Origin: Nocardiopsis alba DSM 43377
Lineage (GTDB): Bacteria; Actinomycetota; Actinomycetes; Streptosporangiales; Streptosporangiaceae
Length of the DNA stretch: 64,000 nt
Assembly: GCF_000341225.1 (NCBI RefSeq)
Contig: NZ_ANAC01000027.1
Span: 1-64,000, forward strand
Direction of reading: 5' to 3'
Shown here in pieces: positions 32,635 through 45,665 of this stretch. The notes under the pieces were generated by a model, which ran no database searches, was not told the origin of the DNA, and saw only the letters and a list, made by a program, of their open reading frames with translations. Both the position numbers and the translations under genes were made by a program. The stretch's first letter is position 1; every line of letters starts with the position of its first letter.

Positions 32635-33906
32635 ATGACCACCGAGTCGAACGCCGACGCCCCGGCCGAACTCCTCGACCGGGCCCGGCGGGACTACAAG
32701 GAACTGACCGCGCGAGGCCTGAAGCTCGACCTCACCCGCGGCAAGCCCGCCCCGGAGCAGCTCGATCTCTCCGAGGGGCTGCTCTCCCTCCCCGGCGACC
32801 GGCACCACGCCCCGGACGGCACCGACGTGCGCAACTACGGCGGCCTGCGCGGCCTGCCGGAACTCCGGGAGATCTTCTCCGACGTGCTCCAGGTCCCCGC
32901 GGACCGCCTCCTCGCGGCCGGGAACTCCAGCCTGGAACTGATGCACGACTGCCTGGTCCACGCCTTCCTGAGCGTCCTTCCCGGCGCCGAGACGCGCTGG
33001 GCCGACCAGGAGCGGATCGCCTTCCTGTGCCCCGTGCCCGGCTACGACCGGCACTTCGCCCTCACCGAGCGGTTCGGCATCGAGATGATCCCCGTACCGA
33101 TGGACGACTCCGGTCCGGACATGGACGTCGTGGAGCGGCTCGTCGCCGAGGACCCGGCCGTCAAGGGCATCTGGTGCGTGCCCAAGTACAGCAACCCGAA
33201 CGGGGTCGTCTACGGCGACGAGACCATCGCGCGTCTGGCCCGGATGACCACCGCCGCCCCGGACTTCCGGATCTTCTGGGACAACGCCTACGCCGCCCAC
33301 CACCTCACCGACGAGCCCGTAGAGATCGCCGACCTCTCCGCCGCCTGCGCGGAGAGCGGGAACCCCGATCGGCCGTTCGTCTTCGGCTCCACCTCGAAGA
33401 TCACCTTCGCCGGGGCCGGCGTCGGCTTCTTCGGTTCCTCGACCGCCAACGTGGACTGGCTGACCGCCAACAGCTCCAAGCGTTCGATCGGCCCGGACAA
33501 GGTGAACCAGCTCCGGCACCTCCTCTTCCTGAGGGACGCGGAAGGGCTGCGGATCCACATGGAGCGCCAGCGGAGCCTGCTCCAGCCCAAGTTCGACACC
33601 GTCCAGCGGATCCTGGAAGCCGAGCTCGGCGGTACCGGGCTGGCCGAGTGGACCACCCCCACCGGTGGCTACTTCGTCACCCTGGAGGTCGGCGAGGGCT
33701 GCGCCAAGGAGGTCGTGCGCCGCGCCGCCGAGGCGGGTATCGTCCTGACCCCGGCCGGGGCGACCCACCCCTACGGCGACGACCCGCGTGACGCGACGAT
33801 CCGTATCGCGCCCAGCTTCCCCTCTCTGGAGGAGCTGGAGAAGGCGATGCTCGGCCTGACCACGTGCGTGCGCCTGGTCGGCTACGAGAAGCGCCACGGG
33901 AACTGA
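32635..33906 (+). CDS. Aspartate aminotransferase-like enzyme, class I subgroup If
   Basis: PLP-dependent transaminase of 423 residues. The N-terminal LKLDLTRGKPAPEQLDLS, the aromatic NYGGLRGLPELREIF segment, VPKYSNPNGVVYG (cofactor asparagine), FWDNAYAAHHL and the lysine in FGSTSKITFAGAG place it in the subgroup of corynebacterial aspartate aminotransferases rather than the commoner AspC group. It should interconvert aspartate and oxaloacetate with 2-oxoglutarate. GAGAGGAACC lies just ahead of the ATG. A shared hairpin separates it from the convergent STAS gene. Confidence 0.9.
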   Translation: MTTESNADAPAELLDRARRDYKELTARGLKLDLTRGKPAPEQLDLSEGLLSLPGDRHHAPDGTDVRNYGGLRGLPELREIFSDVLQVPADRLLAAGNSSLELMHDCLVHAFLSVLPGAETRWADQERIAFLCPVPGYDRHFALTERFGIEMIPVPMDDSGPDMDVVERLVAEDPAVKGIWCVPKYSNPNGVVYGDETIARLARMTTAAPDFRIFWDNAYAAHHLTDEPVEIADLSAACAESGNPDRPFVFGSTSKITFAGAGVGFFGSSTANVDWLTANSSKRSIGPDKVNQLRHLLFLRDAEGLRIHMERQRSLLQPKFDTVQRILEAELGGTGLAEWTTPTGGYFVTLEVGEGCAKEVVRRAAEAGIVLTPAGATHPYGDDPRDATIRIAPSFPSLEELEKAMLGLTTCVRLVGYEKRHGN

Positions 33907-33916
33907 CCCGTGCTTC

Positions 33917-33948
33917 GGGGCGCGGGCCGCGACATCGGCGCGCGCCCC
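33917..33948. terminator. Bidirectional hairpin between aminotransferase and STAS genes
   Basis: GGGGCGCG (33917-33924) pairs with CGCGCCCC (33941-33948) over a 16-base loop, in the 45-base gap between convergent stops. Confidence 0.5.
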
Positions 33949-33951
33949 GCG

Positions 33952-34302
33952 TCAGCCGGCCTCGGCGAAGGAGGCGACCGCCTTCCCCACGCTCTCCATG
34001 ATCGGGATCACCTGGTCGATGCCCGCGATCACGAACAATCGGTTGACCTGCTGCTGAGGCTCGGCGATCACCAGACCCACACCGAGGTCGCGGGCCTGCC
34101 GGAAGGCGGCCACCAGCACCCCGATGCATCGGGAGTCGCAGAACCCCACCTTGTCGAAGGCCACCACCACGCCCTCGGGCCCTTCGGACAGCACCTCGTC
34201 CAAAGCCTCGGCCAGGGCCGGAGAGGTGACCGCGTCCATCTCGCCGACGGGCGTCACCACGGCGACACCGTTCTCTCGGCGGATCGAGATGTCTGACGTC
34301 AC
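33952..34302 (-). CDS. STAS-domain anti-sigma-factor antagonist (second copy)
   Basis: Single STAS domain of 116 residues, RsbV-like. The acceptor region reads FCDSRCIGVLVAAF, so the serine is kept but the usual SSGL is replaced by SRCIG, an atypical site. The N-terminus (VAVVTPVGEMDAVTSPALAEAL) fits the family. GTG start with AAGGAG 8 bases ahead. It differs clearly from the STAS protein at 13988, so each may serve a different anti-sigma partner. Nearby candidates are the MEDS/ATPase protein and OsaC. Confidence 0.9.
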   Translation of the reverse strand: MTSDISIRRENGVAVVTPVGEMDAVTSPALAEALDEVLSEGPEGVVVAFDKVGFCDSRCIGVLVAAFRQARDLGVGLVIAEPQQQVNRLFVIAGIDQVIPIMESVGKAVASFAEAG

Positions 34303-34470
34303 GGTCGCTTCTCCTTGTCGTTCGCGTGCACCGGGTGGGACTCGTGCCCGCCCTGGGGCGGACCGGCCGCCACCGCGTTCCGCGACGGCCCCGACCTCTC
34401 ATCATGACGCCTCCCGATCACACTCGGGACTCGTATCGATGTGTTCACCGGGACGTTCACGCCGGGAGGC

Positions 34471-35235
34471 TCACCCTCGACGCCCGCGCCCTCGCATCCG
34501 CGGCTGGGGGCCGGTGTTCTCCGCCACCAGGTCCCGGGCCACCTCCACGACCCGCTTCCGATTGCGCTGGGCCACCTCGCGCAGGGCCGCGAAGGCGGTG
34601 TCGGCGTCACAGCCCCGGGCGTGCATGATGATCCCCTTGGCCTGGTCGATCACCGTACGCGCCGACATCGCCCTTCGCATGTGGGCGGACTCGCGCGCCG
34701 CGTCGGCCTGACGCCCCGCCGTGTGCAGGGCCATCGCCGCGTGTTCGGCCAACAGCGCGGTGAGATGGGTGACGACCTCTTCGTCGAAGGCGTCCGACCG
34801 TCCCGAGTGCACGCCGAAGGTGAGGACACGGTCCTCCCCCTCGCCGGGAAGCTTGCTGGGCTGGGTGATAGAGGAACGGTCACCGCACTGGACGGCCATG
34901 CTCGTGTATCCGGGCCAGCGCTGGTCGCGGAGCACGTCGGAGACGCGGACCCTGCGCATCTCGCGGACCGCCTCGACCGTGGGGCCCTGGTCGGTCGTGT
35001 ACTGGTATTCGAAGGCCTCGGAGAGGTCGGAATGGGAGGCGCCGTAGTCGCTGACCACGTGACAGCCGGTCCCGTCCGGGGCGACCACCTCGCGCCAGAG
35101 CACAACCAGGGAGGCCGAACATCCGGGAACGCCCCACGCGGCGGCGCGGCTCATCTGGTCCAGAGCCCGCTCGGGGGTGGTGCTCTCCTCTTGTCCCAGA
35201 GCGCCGATGTCACGGGCGAGGCGTTCGATCCACAT
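34471..35235 (-). CDS. GAF-ANTAR RNA-binding antitermination regulator
   Basis: Cytosolic regulator of 254 residues. A GAF sensor domain (about 15-165) is followed by an ANTAR domain (about 175-240) with RTVIDQAKGIIMHARGCDAD, FAALREVAQR and the terminal helix. ANTAR domains bind paired hexaloop RNA hairpins and prevent transcription termination. ATG 35235 is preferred, with GGAGGAGG about 8 bases ahead, over an upstream in-frame start. A polar tail (about 14 residues, Arg/Gly-rich) could add RNA affinity. Divergent from the PAS/GAF gene. RNA targets are unknown. Confidence 0.92.
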   Translation of the reverse strand: MWIERLARDIGALGQEESTTPERALDQMSRAAAWGVPGCSASLVVLWREVVAPDGTGCHVVSDYGASHSDLSEAFEYQYTTDQGPTVEAVREMRRVRVSDVLRDQRWPGYTSMAVQCGDRSSITQPSKLPGEGEDRVLTFGVHSGRSDAFDEEVVTHLTALLAEHAAMALHTAGRQADAARESAHMRRAMSARTVIDQAKGIIMHARGCDADTAFAALREVAQRNRKRVVEVARDLVAENTGPQPRMRGRGRRG

Positions 35236-35402
35236 CGTGCGAACCTCCTCCGCTCGTCCCGTTCTCCCCCACCAACGGTAACCTTCGGAAAGGCCTCGAC
35301 CGGACACGGGCCGTCCTCAGCACGGGGACAAAGCACCTTCTCGGCACCCGCCCCGGGCCCGCCGAGCACCGCCGCACCGCCCTCGAAGACGACCGGGAGA
35401 CC

Positions 35403-36566
35403 GTGAGCGTGTCGGACAACCTCGCCGATCTGCAACGCGAGATCAACGCGTTGAGCGAACGTGTCGCCGCCCTGGGCAACACCCACGCCACCTACCCGGA
35501 CGATGCCCAGGGCACCGCCGAGGCCGCCCTCGCGGAGTTGGAGTACGCAGAGCGTCTGCTCGGCGACGCCGGAGCGGAGCTGGCCCGTGCCCACAGCAAC
35601 CCCGCCGCGCCCCGCCGCTCCGGCGATGACAACGACCGGGTCCTGCTGCGGGCCGTGTTCAACGAGCTCAGCGTGCCCGTGGTGCTGTTGGACCACGACG
35701 GCTACATCCGGAGGATCAACAACTCCGGGGCCGAACAGTTGGGCGGAGCGCCCGGTTATCTCACCGGCAAGCCCTTCGCCCACTTCGTCGACCTGCGCAA
35801 GCGCGCGGCCATGCAGTCGTGGCTGGCGGCGGTGCTGCGCGGTGACGGGCCCGCCTCGTTGGAGTCCCGGCTGGCCCAGCGGGGGTGGGCCGAGGACGTG
35901 CATCTGACCCTGACCCGGTTGGAGCTGCCCACGGAGGCCCAGCCGCTGGTCCTGGTGGCGATGTCGCCGCCGATGCACGGCGACGAGGAGGAGGGGCCGG
36001 CTCCCTTGGAGTCGGAGGTCGAGGACCAGGTGGTGGTCCTGGCCGCCCGACGGTTGGACGTGCTCACCCGGATGACCCGGCTGCTGCTGCGCGGCACCAC
36101 TCCGACCAGGGGGCTCGCGCTGACCGAGGCCGCCGACCTGCTCGCCGACTCCTACGCCGACTGGGTGATCATCGACGTCTGTGATCTGCCGAAGGACCCT
36201 CAGGCCGCGCGCCGCGCCACCGTGGTCGGCCCGGCCGACGTGCCCGACGGCCAGACCGAGGAGGTGGCGGCGCTGCCCCCGGGCGACTCCGACATCCCCG
36301 GCGAGGTGCTGGGGCGCGGCCAGTCGCTGTTGTTCCCCTTGATCGAGGACGAGTCGGTGCTCGGCCATCTGGCCTCGGGCGCCCCGGTCCTGGCCGCCCT
36401 CGGCGCCGGTTCACTGCTGTCGGTGCCTCTGCGCGGCAGCCGCGGCGTCCGAGGCGCGCTCACCCTGATCCGCCGCAGCAACCGGGGCAGCTTCCGCCTC
36501 GCCGACCTCGGCCTGATCGAGGAGATCGGCGAGCACATCGGCCTCGCCCTCCCGCCCCGCCCCTGA
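35403..36566 (+). CDS. PAS-GAF sensory protein without output domain
   Basis: Protein of 387 residues. An N-terminal coiled coil (about 5-65, NLADLQREINALSERVAAL) leads to a PAS domain (about 75-190, VPVVLLDHDGYIRRINNSGAEQLGG). A C-terminal GAF domain (about 215-385, LLFPLIEDESVLGHLA) follows. There is no kinase, phosphatase or DNA-binding domain. It may be a truncated relative of PAS-GAF-PP2C phosphatases or a dedicated sensor acting through its coiled coil. A GTG six bases later is an equally good start. Divergent from the GAF-ANTAR gene, and followed directly by the composite repeat. Confidence 0.82.
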   Translation: MSVSDNLADLQREINALSERVAALGNTHATYPDDAQGTAEAALAELEYAERLLGDAGAELARAHSNPAAPRRSGDDNDRVLLRAVFNELSVPVVLLDHDGYIRRINNSGAEQLGGAPGYLTGKPFAHFVDLRKRAAMQSWLAAVLRGDGPASLESRLAQRGWAEDVHLTLTRLELPTEAQPLVLVAMSPPMHGDEEEGPAPLESEVEDQVVVLAARRLDVLTRMTRLLLRGTTPTRGLALTEAADLLADSYADWVIIDVCDLPKDPQAARRATVVGPADVPDGQTEEVAALPPGDSDIPGEVLGRGQSLLFPLIEDESVLGHLASGAPVLAALGAGSLLSVPLRGSRGVRGALTLIRRSNRGSFRLADLGLIEEIGEHIGLALPPRP

Positions 36567-36721
36567 CCGGTTCGGGCACCTCCGCCCTCTCACATCTCCC
36601 AGGGGGCGACCGCCACGCGGTCTCCTACAGCACCCCCCTGGGGGTCGGTGCACACGGTCTCCCACACCAACCCCCTGGGGTCGGTGCACACGATCTCCTA
36701 CCTCGCCACGGGGGGTTGCCC

Positions 36722-36825
36722 GTTCGGGCGCCGGCGGGGTTCTGGAGGTGCCGCAGGTGGGGTCGCGAGGAACGAGTGGCCACACCGTAGGTGCCGAAGG
36801 TTCCCGCCTCCCTTGGCGCCCGAAC
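36722..36825. repeat. 104-bp inverted-repeat segment, copy A
   Basis: Bounded by perfect 11-base inverted arms, GTTCGGGCGCC at 36722 and GGCGCCCGAAC at 36815. Flanks (CACGGGGGG before, CTCCCTT inside the right end) are shared with copy B; the interior is mostly different. Confidence 0.85.
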
Positions 36826-36829
36826 ACGG

Positions 36830-36891
36830 CCCGAAGCGCCAGCGGAGGGCCAAAGCAAACACTTTCGGACCCCAACCCCGGCAGGGTGTAA
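36830..36891. repeat. Repeat unit R1
   Basis: 62 bases. Contains the hairpin-forming core GGGCCAAAG-CAAACA-CTTT and ends GGCAGGGTGTAA. Slightly diverged from R2 and R3. Confidence 0.85.
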
Positions 36892-36963
36892 CCCACACCC
36901 GACCTCCTACCTCAACCCCCTGTAGTGACCGGCACTCGGTCTCCTACCTTCACCCCCGGAGAC

Positions 36964-37025
36964 CCCGAAGCGCCGGCGGAGGGCCAAAGCAAACACTTTC
37001 GGGCCCCGACCCCAGCAGGGTGTAA
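36964..37025. repeat. Repeat unit R2
   Basis: 62 bases, differing from R3 at one position (GCGCCGGCGG versus GCGCCAGCGG). Confidence 0.88.
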
Positions 37026-37061
37026 CCGGTACATGGTCCCCTACCTCAACCCCCAGGGGTG

Positions 37062-37123
37062 CCCGAAGCGCCAGCGGAGGGCCAAAGCAAACACTTTCGG
37101 GCCCCGACCCCAGCAGGGTGTAA
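37062..37123. repeat. Repeat unit R3
   Basis: 62 bases, nearly identical to R2, 98 bases downstream of it. GGGCC-AAAG-CAAACA-CTTT-CG-GGCCC can fold into a hairpin with a CAAACA loop. Confidence 0.88.
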
Positions 37124-37220
37124 CCGGTACGCGACCTCCTACCTCGACCCCCTGTAGTAACCGACACCCGACCTCCCACACCAACCCCCGGAGGCCCCGA
37201 AGCGAAGCGGAGCACCGAAA

Positions 37221-37862
37221 CTAGTCGTCGGGCCCGTGCAGGGTGTCCACGAGGGTGGACAGGCGTGAGGCCGAGCGGTCGACCCTGCGCACGGCGTCCA
37301 CCAAGGGCTGGTCGACCTCCTGGTAGTTGGTGACGATGTGCTCGCGCAGGTCCGCGAGGTCGGCCTGGACCTGGCGGGAGCGTTGGGCGAGCTGTTCGGC
37401 GAGGACCTTGCCCGGTTCCCCGGTCTCCTGGTTGAGGACCCGTTGGAGGGAGCGGGCCTGTTCACGCATCTGGGCCTTGAGCTGGTGCAACTCCACGAAG
37501 ACCTCGACCTTGGAGCGCAGGACCCATGGGTCGAACGGCTTGATCAGGAAGTCCACGGCCCGCGAGGAGTAACCGCGGAACACCTGGTGCCGATCGACCT
37601 CCTGCGCGGTGAGGAAGATGATCGGCACATCCTTGGTCTTCTCCCGCTGCTTGATGTGCGCGGCGGTCTCGTACCCGTCCATTCCGGGCATGATCACGTC
37701 GAGCAGGATGACGGCGAAATCGGTGCCCAGAAGGTGTTTCAGCGCCTCCTCGCCGGAGTTGGCCCGCACCAGGTTCTGGTCCAGGGAGGTGAGGGCCGCT
37801 TCCAGAGCGATGAGGTTCTCGTCGCGGTCGTCGACGAGAAGGATGTTGGCCTTCTGAGTCAC
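37221..37862 (-). CDS. osaB: Response regulator OsaB-like (receiver plus coiled coil, no DNA-binding domain)
   Basis: Protein of 213 residues. The receiver domain (about 5-120) has ILLVDDRDEN, phospho-acceptor Asp55 in ILLDVIMPGMDG and lysine in FLIKPFDPW. The rest is helical (LRSKVEVFVELHQLKAQMRE and onward) with no helix-turn-helix. This matches Streptomyces OsaB, the regulator paired with OsaA in osmoadaptation. It begins 6 bases after the osaA stop, so it is the second gene of the operon. The output route is probably protein-protein contact. The last codons abut repeat locus A. Confidence 0.88.
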   Translation of the reverse strand: MTQKANILLVDDRDENLIALEAALTSLDQNLVRANSGEEALKHLLGTDFAVILLDVIMPGMDGYETAAHIKQREKTKDVPIIFLTAQEVDRHQVFRGYSSRAVDFLIKPFDPWVLRSKVEVFVELHQLKAQMREQARSLQRVLNQETGEPGKVLAEQLAQRSRQVQADLADLREHIVTNYQEVDQPLVDAVRRVDRSASRLSTLVDTLHGPDD

Positions 37863-37868
37863 TGCTGG

Positions 37869-42281
<4,413 letters not shown>

Positions 42282-42624
42282 GAACCCCTCCTCAATCCGC
42301 ACACCACGTCGGCCACCGATCACCATGCCGGGGTCGTCCCGACTCGACCCTCAGCGCAGTGGGCCGGTCCCGTGCCGGGTGCGGGCACGGGACACGGAGG
42401 ACACGCGTGCGATCACATGTCCACCGGTGACACCCCGTCACGCTACCGTCGCGAAGTACCACCCGAAAGAAGCGGATGTGTCGTCTTACACTAACCGGCC
42501 GTGCCATCGCGCACAGGCGGGTTGAGGATCTCGTCTTCTCGGCGTTCCGCGAACAGAGGTCCGCACGCGTGGGAACCGATCCCGCGTATCGTGGCAGGAA
42601 CCACCCCTCCACCACCCGCGCCCA
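42282..42624. other. Divergent promoter region osaA / osaC
   Basis: About 340 bases. It contains the hairpin at 42367-42393 and, nearer osaC, a lower-GC stretch around 42460-42500 (GTCTTACACTAACC) that is the likeliest promoter zone. No gene is seen. Confidence 0.45.
42367..42393. promoter_or_regulatory. Perfect inverted repeat in osaA-osaC spacer
   Basis: GTCCCGTGCC (42367-42376), 7-base loop, GGCACGGGAC (42384-42393). It could be an operator for either gene or a leader hairpin of osaA. Confidence 0.45.
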
Positions 42625-44829
42625 GTGACGAAGGACACCGACGGCTTGGCAGCACAAGACGCGTTGAAGGTCGCTCGACGAGAGTTCCCCCCTGCTCCAG
42701 AGACCGCGGCGGCCGCCCGAGAGTTCGTGCACGACACCCTGCTGAACTGGGGTGTCCCCGACCCGTTCGACGACATCATCCTGTTGGTCAGCGAACTGGT
42801 CACCAACGCCGTCATCCACGCGGACTCCGCGCTGGAGGTCACCGTCCGGCGCACCGACGGTTCGACCGAGGTGATGGTCACCGACTCCGCGCCCGAACGC
42901 GCCGTCCCCCAGGCCGGGCCGCTCGCGGTGGACACCTCCCCCTCGACCGGCGACGAACGCAGCGGGGGCCTGGGGCTGGCCCTGGCCTCGGCGATCGCCT
43001 CCAGCTGGGGTGTCAGCTATGGGCGTAACGACAAGGCGGTGTGGTTCCGGATCGAGGACAAGGGCACCGAGCACTCCTCTCTGGAGTCGCCGCCGGTGCG
43101 CAGGGGTCCCTCCCGTCCCGCGCGTCCGCCCGCGTGGTCGGCGCTGGACGCGGCGTTGGGCTCCCGACTCAGCCTTCCCCAATTGCTGGAACGCACCGTG
43201 GAGTACGCGACCACGGCCCTGGGCGGTGACGCCGCCTACATAGCGCTGGCGACCTCGGACGAGACCATGTGGGAGATCCGGGCGGCGATCGGGCTGACCG
43301 GCGGCGCCCCTTGGCGTTCGGTGCGGGTGCGCACCGAGGAGACCTTCCCGTCGGCCGCTCCCGAGACCGGGCCGGTGATCAACGACGATCTGATGATCGC
43401 CCGCGCCAACCGAGGCGTACTGTCCCGCGCGGGGATGCGGTCCCTGGTGACGGCCCCGCTGATCGTGGACGGCCGGGTGACCGGACTGCTGGCGGTGGCC
43501 TCCACCCGGGCCCGCCACTTCGGACCGGCCGCGGCCAAACGGCTCCAGGAGGGCGCCGACCTGATCGCTCTCCCGGTGGAGCGGTCCCGTCTCGCCGAGG
43601 TGGAACTGAGCCGCCGCGCCTCGCTGAGCTTCCTGGCCGAGGCCAGCGACCTGCTCGCCGGCACGTTGGACGAACGGATGACCGGGGCCCTGGCCGCCCA
43701 GCTCATCACGTCGCGACTGGGCCGCTGGTGCGCCATCCACACCATCAACGAGCTGGGCATCTCCAGGCTCACCCACGTGGTGCACAGCGACGAGAACCTC
43801 AACGACATCCTGCGTTCCCTGCTCACGGCGCTGCCTCCGCGCGAACAACGCGAGCCGCAGCCCCTGTGGACCCAGAAGGAGCTGGCCGCCGAGGGGCTGG
43901 ACGAGCAGATGACGGGCGTCCTGGCGCGCGGCCCCGCGATCAGCATCCCGCTGATCGCGCACGGCCGGGCCCTGGGCCGGATGACCATCGGCAAGAACGA
44001 GACCGACGACTTCACCCGCGAAGAGGCCGACGTCGCCGACGACCTGAGCCGTCGGGTCGCCTCGGCGATGGAGAACGCCCGTCTGCACGAACGGCACACC
44101 GCGATGAGCACGGCGCTCCAGCGCAGTCTGCTGCCTCCCAAGGACAAGGAGCCGGTGATCCCCGGTGTGGACCACGCGGTCTACTACCGTCCCTCGGACG
44201 AGCGCAGCGAGGTCGGCGGGGACTTCTACGACGTCTTCTCCGCCAGCGGACGATGGTGCTTCGCCATCGGCGACGTGTGCGGTACCGGACCGGAGGCGGC
44301 CGCCGTCACCGGTCTGGCGCGACACACCCTGCGCGCGCTGGCCCGAGAGGGGTTCACCCCGGCGCACATCATGCAGCGGTTGAACATGGCCATCCTGGAC
44401 GAGAACACCTCGACCCGATTCCTGACGATGCTGTACGGGGAGATGACCCCCGCCACCGACGCCGCCGGAGGCATGCGCGTACGCATGGTCTCGGCCGGGC
44501 ATCCGCTCCCGCTCCGGCTGAACCAGAAGGGTCGGGTGGAGCCCTTCGGCACCTCCCAGCCCCTGCTGGGCGCCTTCGAGGACGTGGGCTTCAGCACCGA
44601 GAGCGTGGACATCCGCCCGGGCGAGGTGGTCCTGGCGGTGACCGACGGCGTCACCGAGCGCCGCAGCGGAAGCGACATGCTCGGCGACGAGGGACTGACC
44701 GAGATCTTCTCCCACGCCGCCGGGCTGACCGCCCAGGCGGTGATCAGCCGGATCGAGCGCGAGCTGGAGGAGTACGCTCCGGGCGGCAACTCCGACGACA
44801 CCGCGATGCTCGTCCTGCGCTTCCTCTGA
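42625..44829 (+). CDS. osaC: OsaC-like regulator: RsbW kinase, GAF and PP2C domains
   Basis: Cytosolic multidomain protein of about 734 residues. Residues 10-145 are an RsbW-type ATPase (LVSELVTNAVIHADSALEV, GGLGLALASAIASSWG). Two GAF-like domains follow (about 170-315 and 335-485). Residues 505-735 are a SpoIIE-type PP2C phosphatase (RSEVGGDFYDVF, GDVCGTGPEAAA, NSDDTAMLVLRF). Streptomyces OsaC has an RsbW-sensor-PP2C layout, is divergent from osaAB, and ends the osmotic sigma-B response. It could both bind a sigma factor and dephosphorylate an antagonist. GTG 42625 or a TTG 21 bases later may be the true start. Confidence 0.9.
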   Translation: MTKDTDGLAAQDALKVARREFPPAPETAAAAREFVHDTLLNWGVPDPFDDIILLVSELVTNAVIHADSALEVTVRRTDGSTEVMVTDSAPERAVPQAGPLAVDTSPSTGDERSGGLGLALASAIASSWGVSYGRNDKAVWFRIEDKGTEHSSLESPPVRRGPSRPARPPAWSALDAALGSRLSLPQLLERTVEYATTALGGDAAYIALATSDETMWEIRAAIGLTGGAPWRSVRVRTEETFPSAAPETGPVINDDLMIARANRGVLSRAGMRSLVTAPLIVDGRVTGLLAVASTRARHFGPAAAKRLQEGADLIALPVERSRLAEVELSRRASLSFLAEASDLLAGTLDERMTGALAAQLITSRLGRWCAIHTINELGISRLTHVVHSDENLNDILRSLLTALPPREQREPQPLWTQKELAAEGLDEQMTGVLARGPAISIPLIAHGRALGRMTIGKNETDDFTREEADVADDLSRRVASAMENARLHERHTAMSTALQRSLLPPKDKEPVIPGVDHAVYYRPSDERSEVGGDFYDVFSASGRWCFAIGDVCGTGPEAAAVTGLARHTLRALAREGFTPAHIMQRLNMAILDENTSTRFLTMLYGEMTPATDAAGGMRVRMVSAGHPLPLRLNQKGRVEPFGTSQPLLGAFEDVGFSTESVDIRPGEVVLAVTDGVTERRSGSDMLGDEGLTEIFSHAAGLTAQAVISRIERELEEYAPGGNSDDTAMLVLRFL

Positions 44830-44839
44830 CCCCGCGGCC

Positions 44840-45445
44840 TCAGAGCCAGCCCATGTCCTGGGCGGTGCGGATCGCGGCCATGCGGTTCTCCGCGCCGGTC
44901 TTGCCGATGGCGTTGGACAGGTAGTTGCGCACGGTGCCCTCGGTCAGATGCAGGGCCTTGGCGATCCCGGCCACGGTCGCCCCGTCGGAGGCGGCGCGCA
45001 GCACCTCGGTCTCGCGATCGGTGAGAGGGCTCTCACCTCCGACCATCGCGGCGGCGGCCAGGTCGGTGTCGATGTACCGACCGCCGCCGTGGACCTTGCG
45101 GACGGCACCGGCGAGCTGCTCGACCGGCGCGTCCTTGGCCAGGAACCCCCGGGCCCCCGCCTCCAGGGCCCGACGCAGGTAGCCGGGTCGACCGAAGCTC
45201 GTCAGGATGACGACCCCGCAGCCGGGGGCGCGCCGCCCCAGCTCGGCCGCGGCCTCCAGGCCGGTGGCGCCCGGCATCTCGATGTCGAGCACGGCGACGT
45301 CGGCGGCATGTTCGAGAACGGTGTCGACCACCTGGTCGCCCCGCCCCACCTCGGCGACGACCTCGATGTCGTCCTCCAGGCCGAGCAGAGCGGCTATGGC
45401 GCCCCTGACGAGATGTTCGTCGTCCGCGAGCACGAGCTTGATCAC
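44840..45445 (-). CDS. Orphan NarL/LuxR-type response regulator (DesR-like)
   Basis: Response regulator of about 201 residues. The receiver has KLVLADDEHLVRGA, Asp54 in AVLDIEMPGATG and lysine in FLAKDAPVEQL. The LuxR domain is LTDRETEVLRAASDG through NYLSNAIGKTGAENR. The closest pattern is DesR, a membrane-fluidity regulator, but no kinase gene is adjacent. The start is set at GTG 45445, with GGGAAGG 8 bases ahead. The frame runs 51 codons further upstream without homology. It converges on osaC with 10 bases between stops, and is divergent from htrA, which may be its target (inference). Confidence 0.9.
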   Translation of the reverse strand: MIKLVLADDEHLVRGAIAALLGLEDDIEVVAEVGRGDQVVDTVLEHAADVAVLDIEMPGATGLEAAAELGRRAPGCGVVILTSFGRPGYLRRALEAGARGFLAKDAPVEQLAGAVRKVHGGGRYIDTDLAAAAMVGGESPLTDRETEVLRAASDGATVAGIAKALHLTEGTVRNYLSNAIGKTGAENRMAAIRTAQDMGWL

Positions 45446-45665
45446 AGGTGGGGCCTTCCCTGTCGTATCGGCCTGGTGTTGGGGAGAAACGGTATCGTTC
45501 CGGACATCGTCCGGCATCACGGCGGGAATCCCTTCCCGGTCCCACGCGTTCTCCCGGCCGTGAGCCGAACTCGAAACCGCTCTGTATCGGGCTCTCACCC
45601 TGTTCTAACCCACGGGCCACATGATGAAGCATGTCCGTACATCGTCCCATCAGCCGGAGGATGAG

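Larger units (their letters stand above)
36618..37220. repeat. Composite intergenic repeat, locus A (S, IR, R modules)
   Basis: The 650-base gap between the convergent PAS/GAF and osaB genes is almost entirely repeat. Module S (about 36-37 bases, core CTCCTACCTCAACCCCC) begins near 36618, 36655, 36691, 36900, 36937, 37035, 37132 and 37169. Module R (62 bases, CCCGAAGCG to GGGTGTAA) lies at 36830-36891, 36964-37025 and 37062-37123, with a short fourth start at 37196. A 104-base segment (36722-36825) bounded by GTTCGGGCGCC and its exact complement sits between S and the first R. The same order recurs at 47.3 kb. Open frames crossing it are judged spurious. Confidence 0.85.

Noticed and set aside
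36411..37215. Open frames running through repeat locus A, with recurring peptides
   Set aside because: The recurrence comes from the R repeat. Comparable frames at locus B give different peptides, frames shift between copies, and no ribosome sites are present.
36618..37220. Possible CRISPR array
   Set aside because: Repeats are degenerate, of two kinds, and lack unique equal-length spacers. No cas genes are present.
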